DNA of 64,000 nt from Roseicella aerolata (GTDB lineage: Bacteria > Pseudomonadota > Alphaproteobacteria > Acetobacterales > Acetobacteraceae): NCBI RefSeq assembly GCF_020523605.1, contig NZ_JAJAQI010000017.1, positions 1-64,000 on the forward strand, written 5' to 3'. Position numbers and translations under genes: made by a program. This document shows, piece after piece, positions 8,186-15,310 of this stretch. Position 1 is the stretch's first letter, and every line of letters begins with the position of its first letter. The notes under the pieces were generated by a model, which was not told the origin of the DNA, searched no databases, and worked only from the letters and a program-made list of their open reading frames with translations.

Positions 8186-9279
8186 CAGGGATGGCCGCCC
8201 TGCGGCAGGCAGGGCACCTGACGGTCGCCGGCGCTGCCAAGCGCTTCGGCGCCGCGACCGTGCTGGACGATCTCTCGATCGCGGTGGCGAAGGGCGAGTT
8301 CGTCTCGCTCCTCGGCCCCTCGGGCTGCGGCAAGACGACGCTGCTGCGCTGCATCGCCGGGCTGCTGCGGCCGGATAGCGGCCGCATCACGGTGGCGGGC
8401 CGGGACATCACCACGCTGCCGGCGCACAAGCGGAATGTGGGCGTGGTGTTCCAGAACTACGCGCTCTTCCCCCATCTGACGGTCGCCGAGAATATCGGCT
8501 TCGGCCTGCGCGCCCAGGGCATCCGCCCGGCCGAGGCGGCGCCGCGCATCGCGGAAGCCCTGGCGCTGGTGCGGATGAGCGAGCATGCGGGCAAGCCCGT
8601 CACGGCGCTGTCGGGCGGGCAGCAGCAGCGCGTGGCGGTGGCGCGGGCCCTGGTGGTCCGCCCCTCGCTCCTCCTGCTGGACGAGCCCTTCTCGGCGCTC
8701 GATCGCAAGCTGCGGGAGACGATGCAGGTGGAGCTGAAGCACCTGCTGCGGGAAGTCGGGATCACCGCGATTTTCGTGACGCATGACCAGGAGGAGGCGC
8801 TGGTCGTCTCCGACCGCATCGCGGTGATGAATGCCGGGCGGATCGAGCAGTTGGCCGATCCGGCGACGCTCTATGGCCGCCCGGCCTCCCTCTACGTGCT
8901 CGATTTCGTCGGCCAGTCCACGCGGCTGGCCGGGCGGGTGAGCGCGGGCGGCGGCGGCCTCGTTTCGGTGGAGACGGCGCTCGGCCCGGTGCGGGCGCCT
9001 GGGGCTTTCGCGCCGGGCAGCCGGGTGGTGGTGGCGGTGCGGCCGGAGGCGGTGACGCCCGGCGCCGCCTCGCCCGCCGAGGGGTTGAACCGGATCGAGG
9101 CGCGGGTGCGGGAGGTCTCCTTCCTCGGCTCCCGCACCCAGCTCCATCTCGACCTGCCGGAGGAGGGGGAGGACCGCGGCGTGGTGGAGCTGGCGCGCCT
9201 GCCGGAGGGCATCGGCCCCGGCAGCCCCGTGACCCTGAGTTTCCGGGAGGAGGACACCATGCTGTTCCCGGCCGCATGA
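8182..9279 (+). CDS. ABC importer ATPase (PotA-like)
   Basis: 365 aa. Walker A GPSGCGKTT, Q-loop VFQNYALFPHLT, signature LSGGQQQRVAVARAL, Walker B LLLDEPFSALD and H-loop FVTHDQEEAL are all intact. The C-terminal third is a TOBE-type regulatory domain (GSRVVVAVRPEAVTPG). It powers uptake through the two permeases that follow. The GTG at 8182 overlaps the upstream stop by 4 bp (GTGA), the pattern seen between the other genes of this operon; ATG 8191 is an alternative start nine bases later. Confidence 0.9.
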   Translation: MTGMAALRQAGHLTVAGAAKRFGAATVLDDLSIAVAKGEFVSLLGPSGCGKTTLLRCIAGLLRPDSGRITVAGRDITTLPAHKRNVGVVFQNYALFPHLTVAENIGFGLRAQGIRPAEAAPRIAEALALVRMSEHAGKPVTALSGGQQQRVAVARALVVRPSLLLLDEPFSALDRKLRETMQVELKHLLREVGITAIFVTHDQEEALVVSDRIAVMNAGRIEQLADPATLYGRPASLYVLDFVGQSTRLAGRVSAGGGGLVSVETALGPVRAPGAFAPGSRVVVAVRPEAVTPGAASPAEGLNRIEARVREVSFLGSRTQLHLDLPEEGEDRGVVELARLPEGIGPGSPVTLSFREEDTMLFPAA

Positions 9280-10145
9280 GCGCGACCGCGATCGAGGCGC
9301 CGGCCCTGCCCGCGCCGCGCCGGCGGATGGACCCGCTGGGGCTGCTGGCCCTGCCGGGCATCGCCTTTCTCTTCGTTGTCTTCCTGCTGCCGCTGGCCCT
9401 GCTCCTCTGGTCCTCCATCCGCGGCGGGGAGGGCTTCACCCTTGCCGGCTACTGGCGGGTGCTGGGGGATGAGTACTACCGCGGCGTCATCCTCGCCTCG
9501 CTCCAACTCGGCCTGGTCACCACATCGGGCGCGCTGCTGCTCGGCTATCCCGCGGCCTTCGCCCTGGCGCGGGCGCGGGGCGGCTGGCAGGTGCTGCTCT
9601 TCGCGCTGGTCTTCCTGCCGCTCACCGTCTCCATCATCGTCAAGTCCTTCGGCTGGGGCATCGTGCTGCGGCGCGACGGCATCCTGAACTGGCTGATGCT
9701 CAACCTCGGCCTGATCGAGCGTCCCGTCCGCATGATCTTCACCGAGGGCGCGCTCTATGCCGGCATGATCAATGTCTTCCTGCCCTTCATGGTGCTGCCG
9801 ATCTACTCGGTGGTGCGGATGATGGACCCGCGCCTGCCGGATGCGGCGGCGACCCTCGGCGCCTCGCCCTGGTTCCGCTTCACCCGCGTGACCTTGCCGC
9901 TCTCGCTGCCCGGCGTGGTCGCCGGTGTCTCGCTGGTCTTCTCCCTCGCGGTCGCGGCCTATGTCACGCCCTCGCTGCTCATGGGCGACCGCTACATGAC
10001 CATGTCCATGGTGATGGCGAAGGCCTTCCTGAACCTGCGGGACTGGCAGCTCGGCGCCGCCATGGCGGCCGTGCTGCTGGCGGTCGCGGCCTTCGTGGTG
10101 GTCGGCGCCTCGCTGCTGCAGCGGCGGCTGGGGGGAGGGCGGTGA
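9276..10145 (+). CDS. ABC importer permease 1 (PotB-like)
   Basis: 289-aa inner-membrane permease with about six hydrophobic segments and the coupling-helix EAA loop DAAATLGASPWFRFTRVTLPL. Topology and position match PotB-type subunits of polyamine/spermidine importers. Its start overlaps the ATPase stop by 4 bp and its stop overlaps the next permease by 4 bp, so the three proteins should be made in fixed proportion. Confidence 0.9.
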   Translation: MSATAIEAPALPAPRRRMDPLGLLALPGIAFLFVVFLLPLALLLWSSIRGGEGFTLAGYWRVLGDEYYRGVILASLQLGLVTTSGALLLGYPAAFALARARGGWQVLLFALVFLPLTVSIIVKSFGWGIVLRRDGILNWLMLNLGLIERPVRMIFTEGALYAGMINVFLPFMVLPIYSVVRMMDPRLPDAAATLGASPWFRFTRVTLPLSLPGVVAGVSLVFSLAVAAYVTPSLLMGDRYMTMSMVMAKAFLNLRDWQLGAAMAAVLLAVAAFVVVGASLLQRRLGGGR

Positions 10146-10936
10146 TGGAGCGCCTGGGCCTCGGCATCGCCTGGACGGCGCTGATCATCGTCATCCTCTT
10201 CCTGCTGCTGCCGATCCTGGTGGTGATCCCCGTCTCCTTCACCGAGGCGACGGTCTTCCGCTTCCCGCCGGAGGGTTTCTCCCTCCAGTGGTACCAGAAG
10301 ATCCGCAATGTGGACGGGCTGCTCGGCGCCCTCTGGCTCTCGGCGCAGATCGCGGCGCTGGCGACCGGCCTTTCCCTGCTGCTCGGCACGCTCTGCGCCA
10401 TCGCCTTGGTGCGCGGCGCGGTGCCGGGGGCGGCCGCGATCACCACCTTCATGGTCTCGCCGCTCATGCTGCCGGGCCTGGTGCTCGGCATCGCCTTCCT
10501 GCAGGCGATGCGGGAGGTGGGCCTGCGCGATGCCTGGTGGTCCCTGCTGCTGGCGCATGTCGTCATCACCATGCCCTTCGTCATGCGCACGGTGCTGGGC
10601 AGCCTCGCCATGTTCGACTTCGCCATGGTGGATGCGGCGCGGACGCTCGGGTGCAGCTATCCCGTCGCGCTCTGGCGGGTGCTGGTGCCGAACATCCTGC
10701 CGGGCTTCGTCTCCGGCGCGCTGTTTGCCTTCATCGCCAGCTTCGACAACTACCCCGTCTCGATGTTCCTGGTGGATGTGCGGACCAAGACGCTGCCCAT
10801 CCAGCTGCTGAACTACCTGGAGATCAGCCCGGACCCGACGCTGGCCGCGGTCAGCACCGGACTGATCGGGCTGACCGTGCTGGTGCTGATCCTCTGCGAC
10901 CGGCTGGTCGGGCTGCGGCGGATGGCGTCCATCTAG
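10142..10936 (+). CDS. ABC importer permease 2 (PotC-like)
   Basis: 264-aa inner-membrane permease with about six membrane spans. The EAA loop is DAARTLGCSYPVALWRVLVPN, followed by ILPGFVSGALFAFIASFDNYP, a segment typical of PotC-type subunits. It is the last gene of the importer operon. A small GC hairpin (10938-10955) follows the stop. Confidence 0.9.
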   Translation: MMERLGLGIAWTALIIVILFLLLPILVVIPVSFTEATVFRFPPEGFSLQWYQKIRNVDGLLGALWLSAQIAALATGLSLLLGTLCAIALVRGAVPGAAAITTFMVSPLMLPGLVLGIAFLQAMREVGLRDAWWSLLLAHVVITMPFVMRTVLGSLAMFDFAMVDAARTLGCSYPVALWRVLVPNILPGFVSGALFAFIASFDNYPVSMFLVDVRTKTLPIQLLNYLEISPDPTLAAVSTGLIGLTVLVLILCDRLVGLRRMASI

Positions 10937-10937
10937 C

Positions 10938-10955
10938 GGCCGGGGCGCTCCGGCC
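10938..10955 (+). terminator. GC hairpin after the importer operon
   Basis: GGCCGG (10938-10943) pairs with CCGGCC (10950-10955) two bases after the permease stop. The stem is short and no T-run follows, so termination is only a guess. Confidence 0.3.
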
Positions 10956-11019
10956 GGGCCGCCGGCGAAGTCCGTTGCGGCCCGGCCCATGGCGGGCCGG
11001 CGCCGTCCTGCGGCGTGAC

Positions 11020-11037
11020 TGTATACAATGTTGACAA
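11020..11037 (+). promoter_or_regulatory. GntR-operator-like palindrome upstream of the cyclase gene
   Basis: TGTATACAATGTTGACAAG lies about 70 bases before the cyclase start. TGTATACAA resembles the TTGTATACAA operators of GntR-family (FadR/VanR-type) repressors, and TTGACA within it could serve as a -35. The same GTATACAA core occurs at 35814-35821 upstream of the metalloprotease. No GntR gene is in the window. Confidence 0.4.
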
Positions 11038-11103
11038 GTGAGTCGTTTCAGCGACCATTCCGCCTGCGCCTGGCCTTGCCGCGCATCCGGGAGGAACACG
11101 CCA

Positions 11104-12105
11104 ATGAACCGACTCATGTCGCGCCGCAGTGCATTATGGGGCCTGTGCGGCGGCTGCGCCGCGCTCGGCTCCGGCTTCCGCGCCACGCCGGTGCAGGCCC
11201 AGGGCGCCGCCCCCGCCGCGGCCGCCGCGGCGGGCCCCGTCCGGCCGTCCCGCTTCGGGCCGAACGACACGATCGGCAACATGAATCTGGTGACGCCGCA
11301 GAAGGTGCAGGAGGCCTCCCGCCTGGTGACGCAGGGCCGCGCCTACCCGCTCGGCATCGTCGTCGATCGCAGCACGCCGGCCTTCCCGCCGCGCAGCGTC
11401 GGCGTCACCGTCCTCATGCCGGGGCAGGAGGGCGGGCAGACCTTCGGCAGCAACAAGATGTCCTATGTGGACGACATGATCAGCGGCTGGCTCGGTGTCG
11501 GCACGCAAATCGACACCTTCGCCCATCTCGGCATCGACTACACCTTCTATAACGGCAACAAGGCGGCCGACTTCGTCCGCACCACCGGCGTCACCAAGCT
11601 AGGGGTGGAGGGCGTGCCGCCCATGGTGACGCGTGGCGTGCTGGTGGACCTGGCGAAGTTCAGGAACAAGCCGCGGCTGGATGGCGGGGAGCTGGTGACG
11701 GCGGACGAGCTGCGCCAGGCGATGCAGCAGCAGAATGTCCGCGTGACGCCGGGCGATGTCGTGGTGCTGCACACCGGCTGGCTGTCCATGCTCGGGGAGA
11801 ATCCGAAGCGCTTCGGCGATGAGGAGCCGGGGATCGACGGCGCGGGCGCGGAGTTCCTCGCCTCCCTCCAGCCCTGCGCGGTCGGCGCCGATACCTGGGG
11901 CGTGGAGGCGGTGCCCTTCAAGGACCCGAACCTGCTCTGGCAGGGCCACCAGGTGCTGCTGGCGCAGCACGGGATCCATATCCTCGAGACGCTGGACACC
12001 GCGCCGCTCGTCCGCGACGGCGTGGCCGAGTTCATGTTCGTGCTCGGCCAGCCGCGCTACAAGGGCGCCGTGCAGGCGATCATCAACCCCATCGCCATCC
12101 GCTGA
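11104..12105 (+). CDS. Exported cyclase-family protein (kynurenine formamidase-like fold)
   Basis: 333 aa. Start 11104 has GGGAGGA upstream. The N-terminus is a twin-arginine signal (MSRRSALWGLCGGCAALGSG … VQAQ), so the protein is exported folded. The body matches the cyclase family (Pfam Cyclase): SRFGPNDTIGNMNLVTPQ, the metal-site variant GVGTQIDTFAHLG, TRGVLVDLA, TPGDVVVLHTGW and ADTWGVEAVP. Family members hydrolyse N-formylkynurenine or cyclic amides and lactones using a metal; the substrate here is unknown. The nearby hydantoin/pyrimidine hydrolases suggest amide-ring chemistry, but that is inference. Confidence 0.82.
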   Translation: MNRLMSRRSALWGLCGGCAALGSGFRATPVQAQGAAPAAAAAAGPVRPSRFGPNDTIGNMNLVTPQKVQEASRLVTQGRAYPLGIVVDRSTPAFPPRSVGVTVLMPGQEGGQTFGSNKMSYVDDMISGWLGVGTQIDTFAHLGIDYTFYNGNKAADFVRTTGVTKLGVEGVPPMVTRGVLVDLAKFRNKPRLDGGELVTADELRQAMQQQNVRVTPGDVVVLHTGWLSMLGENPKRFGDEEPGIDGAGAEFLASLQPCAVGADTWGVEAVPFKDPNLLWQGHQVLLAQHGIHILETLDTAPLVRDGVAEFMFVLGQPRYKGAVQAIINPIAIR

Positions 12106-12247
12106 GGCGCCCGGTCGGCGCGGGGCGCCGCCCCAAGCCGTGAACCGGCCGCCAGGATACAGGGCGGTCCGATGACCGGAGGGCCTCCAGGCCCGGAGGT
12201 CTGAATCGGCCCGCTCGACAGCCAAGGCGCCGGGCGGCGGCCGGCAT

Positions 12248-13702
12248 TCAGGCCGGCACGCCGTCCACCGGGTTGAAGGGGCCGGGGAAGATGCCGCGCG
12301 GCTTGATCATCTCGTAGGGCCCGCGCGGCAGGAACCGCCCATGGCCGGGCGCGCCGACCACGCGCCCGCCTTCCACCACCGGCACGCCGCGCACCAGCGT
12401 GGTCTCCGGCCAGCCCGTGACCTCGAAACCCTCATAGGGCGTGTGGTCATTGGCGTCCTGCACCACCGCCTGGGTGATCGTCACGCGCTTCGCCGGGTCC
12501 CAGATGGCGATATCGGCGTCGCTGCCGACCGCGATGGTGCCCTTCCGCGGATGCAGCCCGAACAGCTTCGCCGCATGCGTCGCGGTGATGGAGACGAAGG
12601 TCGGCAGGTCGATCCGCCCCTTCACCACGCCTTCCGAGAACAGGACCGGCATGCGCACGGCCAGGCCCGGCACGCCGTTCGGGATGCGGGTGAAGGGCGC
12701 GTCCTCGCCGAAGGCGGATTTGCCGTCCGGCCCGGCATAACGCGTCGGCGCGTGGTCGGAGGTGATGTTGCCGATGACGCCGCGCCGGATCATCTCCCAC
12801 AGCGCGGCCTGGTCCGCCCTGCTGCGCGGCGCCGGGCTGCAGACATATTTCGCGCCCTCGAAGCCCGGGCGGTCGAGGTCCTCCGCGGTCAGCACCAGGT
12901 ATTGCGTGCAGGTCTCGGCCCAGACCTTCAGGCCGCGGCGCTGCGCCCGCTCGATCTCCTCCGCGCTCTCGCCGCCGCTGACATGGAAGACCTGGATCGG
13001 CACGTCCAGCGCCTCGGCCATGGCGCAGACGCGGTGGACGCATTCGCGCTCCACCACCATCGGCTTGGCCCAGGCATGGTGCTTCGGCGCCGTCAGCCCG
13101 GCCTTCAGCAGCGCCCTGGTGTGGAACTCGATCAGCTCATGGTGCTCGGCATGGATGCAGGTGAGGGCGCCGAGGCGCCGCGCCGCCGCCAGCACCTCCA
13201 GCGCCTGGTCGTCGGTGATCCGCGCGCCGGCATAGGTCAGGAAGATCTTGAAGCTGCGGTGACCCTGCTCCACCAGCCGCGGCAGTTCCTCCTCCAGGAT
13301 CTCCGGCCGCGGATCGGTCAGGATCAGGTGGAAGCCGTAGTCGATGCGGCTGTGCCGCGCGCGCTCCAGATGCTCGGCGACACCCTGGGCGATCGATCCG
13401 CCGCGCTCTTGCCGCGCGAAGCCTATCACCGTGGTGGTGCCGCCGACGGCGGCCGAGGCGCTGCCGGAGGCGAAACTGTCCGCATTCACCGTGGGGCCGC
13501 CGCGCGGCTCCTCGATATGGGTGTGGCTGTCGATGCCGCCGGGCAGCACCAGCCGGCCCGTCGCGTCGATCTCCTTCGCCCCGGCGCCCAGGCCGCGGCC
13601 CAGCGCCACCACCTGGCCGCCCGTGATCCCCACATCGCTCCCGAACACGTCGCTCGCGGTCGCAACGGTGCCGTTGCGGATGACGAGGTCGAATTCTGGC
13701 AT
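12248..13702 (-). CDS. hydA: Dihydropyrimidinase / D-hydantoinase
   Basis: 484-aa cyclic amidohydrolase opening dihydropyrimidine or hydantoin rings. The binuclear metal site is visible: H60 and H62 in GGIDSHTHIEEP, the lysine that becomes carboxylated at K152 (FKIFLTY), H184 (IHAEH), H240 (FHVSGGE) and D316 (TSDHAP). Length and motif spacing fit the family. It is divergent from an M20 amidohydrolase across a 92-bp gap, an arrangement typical of hydantoin or reductive pyrimidine degradation, where the ring-opened carbamoyl product is cut by the second enzyme. Allantoinase is a less likely alternative. Confidence 0.9.
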   Translation of the reverse strand: MPEFDLVIRNGTVATASDVFGSDVGITGGQVVALGRGLGAGAKEIDATGRLVLPGGIDSHTHIEEPRGGPTVNADSFASGSASAAVGGTTTVIGFARQERGGSIAQGVAEHLERARHSRIDYGFHLILTDPRPEILEEELPRLVEQGHRSFKIFLTYAGARITDDQALEVLAAARRLGALTCIHAEHHELIEFHTRALLKAGLTAPKHHAWAKPMVVERECVHRVCAMAEALDVPIQVFHVSGGESAEEIERAQRRGLKVWAETCTQYLVLTAEDLDRPGFEGAKYVCSPAPRSRADQAALWEMIRRGVIGNITSDHAPTRYAGPDGKSAFGEDAPFTRIPNGVPGLAVRMPVLFSEGVVKGRIDLPTFVSITATHAAKLFGLHPRKGTIAVGSDADIAIWDPAKRVTITQAVVQDANDHTPYEGFEVTGWPETTLVRGVPVVEGGRVVGAPGHGRFLPRGPYEMIKPRGIFPGPFNPVDGVPA

Positions 13703-13794
13703 GGCGATGTCTCCGGCGCGTCGTGATCCCGCGCCGCATTGCAGCCGATCGCCCCGCGCGCCACAAGGGCGGCCGACAGCGCGAGGGGGCCGGG

Positions 13795-15057
13795 ATGCAG
13801 GCGGATTCGGCGGTGCGGATGGCGGAGCTGATGTTCGCGGCGCTGCGCGAGGCCTCGCTCGACCCGCCCGGCGTCAGCCGCGCCAGCTACGGCCCGGGCG
13901 AGCGTGCCGCGCATGCCATCGCCCGCGCCGCGGCGGAGGAGATCGGGCTGGAGGTCGAGACCGATCCGATCGGCACGCTCTCCATGACGCTGCCTGGCAT
14001 GAATCGCGAACTGCCGCCGGTCGTCATCGGCTCGCATCTCGATGCGGTGCCGCATGGCGGCAATTACGACGGCGCGGCGGGCGTGGTGATGGGCCTTGCC
14101 CTCGCGGCGCGCCTGCGCAGGGCAGGGCCGGTGCTGCCGCGGGACCTCGTCATCCTCGGCATCCGGGCGGAGGAGATGTGCTGGTTCCCCATGCCCTATC
14201 TCGGCAGCCGCGCCGCCTTCGGCCTGCTGCCGCCGGATGCGCCGGACACGCTGCGCCGGACGGATAGCGGCCGCACGCTGGCCGAGCACATGGCGGAGGA
14301 GGGGTTCGACCCGGACTTCATCCGCCAGGGCCGCGCCTCGCTCGACCCGCGCTTCGTCCACGCCTTCATCGAGCCGCATATCGAGCAGGGGCCGGCGCTG
14401 GTCGAGGCCGGGCTGCCCGCCGCCATCGTCACCGGCATCCGCGGCAGCCTGCGCTACCGCGCCTGCAAGGCCACGGGAGCCTGGGCGCATGCCGGCGCGG
14501 TGCCGCGGCAGGGGCGGCGGGATGCGGTGCTGGCGGTCGCCTCGCTCGCGCATGCGCTGGAGGAATTCTGGCGCGTGGCGGAATCCGGCGGCCGCGACCT
14601 GGTGCTGACCATGGGCGAGTTCTGGACCGACCCGGCGATGCATGGCCCGACCCGGATCCCCGGCCAGGTCACCTTCAGCCTCGATATCCGCAGCGAGGAC
14701 CCGGCGGTGCTGCAGGCCGCCGAGGCGCTGCTGCGCGACCAGGCGGCGCGGATCGAGGCCGAGCGCGGCGTGACGATCGACTACGGCCCGCCCCTGCCCG
14801 TGCCGCCGGCGCCGATGGATGCGCGGCTGCGTGCGGCGCTGGCGCGCGGGGCGGAGGCGGCGGGCGTCCCGGTCATGGCGATGGCCTCCGGCGCCGGGCA
14901 TGACTGCCTGACCTTCGCCGGGCTCGGCGTGCCCGGCGCCATGCTGTTCATCCGCAACGAGCATGGCAGCCACAACCCCGAGGAGGCCATGGCGATGGCG
15001 GATTTCGCCGCCGCGCTCGAGGTGCTGGCGGCGGCGATCGGCGAGATCGCCGCCTGA
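13795..15057 (+). CDS. M20-family N-carbamoyl amidohydrolase (HyuC/beta-ureidopropionase type)
   Basis: 420-aa zinc-dependent hydrolase of the amidase/hydantoinase/carbamoylase subfamily. Metal ligands appear in SHLDAVPHGGNYDGAAG (H81, D92) and IRAEEM; the dimerisation/substrate region is FIEPHIEQGPALVEAG, and the last ligand region is NEHGSHNPEEAM. It would hydrolyse N-carbamoyl amino acids or ureidopropionate made by the divergent hydantoinase. Start 13795 is chosen because the reading frame before it (from 13723) lies in the shared promoter region; a G-rich sequence precedes it. Confidence 0.87.
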   Translation: MQADSAVRMAELMFAALREASLDPPGVSRASYGPGERAAHAIARAAAEEIGLEVETDPIGTLSMTLPGMNRELPPVVIGSHLDAVPHGGNYDGAAGVVMGLALAARLRRAGPVLPRDLVILGIRAEEMCWFPMPYLGSRAAFGLLPPDAPDTLRRTDSGRTLAEHMAEEGFDPDFIRQGRASLDPRFVHAFIEPHIEQGPALVEAGLPAAIVTGIRGSLRYRACKATGAWAHAGAVPRQGRRDAVLAVASLAHALEEFWRVAESGGRDLVLTMGEFWTDPAMHGPTRIPGQVTFSLDIRSEDPAVLQAAEALLRDQAARIEAERGVTIDYGPPLPVPPAPMDARLRAALARGAEAAGVPVMAMASGAGHDCLTFAGLGVPGAMLFIRNEHGSHNPEEAMAMADFAAALEVLAAAIGEIAA

Positions 15058-15310
15058 CCCGCGCGCCCCGGCACGCTCCCGGGCCGGGGCGGCGGGCGCG
15101 GGGAAGGGGGCTGCGGGATGGTGTGGCCGCGCGCGGCACCGGGGCTGCGGTTCCGGATGGCGCCGCACGCCGCCCGGCGGCGGTTGCAGGTGGCGCGGAA
15201 GGCCGGCGGCACCACGCCGCTGACGGCACCGCGCATCCTCGCGTCATCCTCCCCCGCGCCGGCGGCTCCGGCCAGGGCGCGGCCTTCAACCTGGCGGCGC
15301 CGTTTTCTGC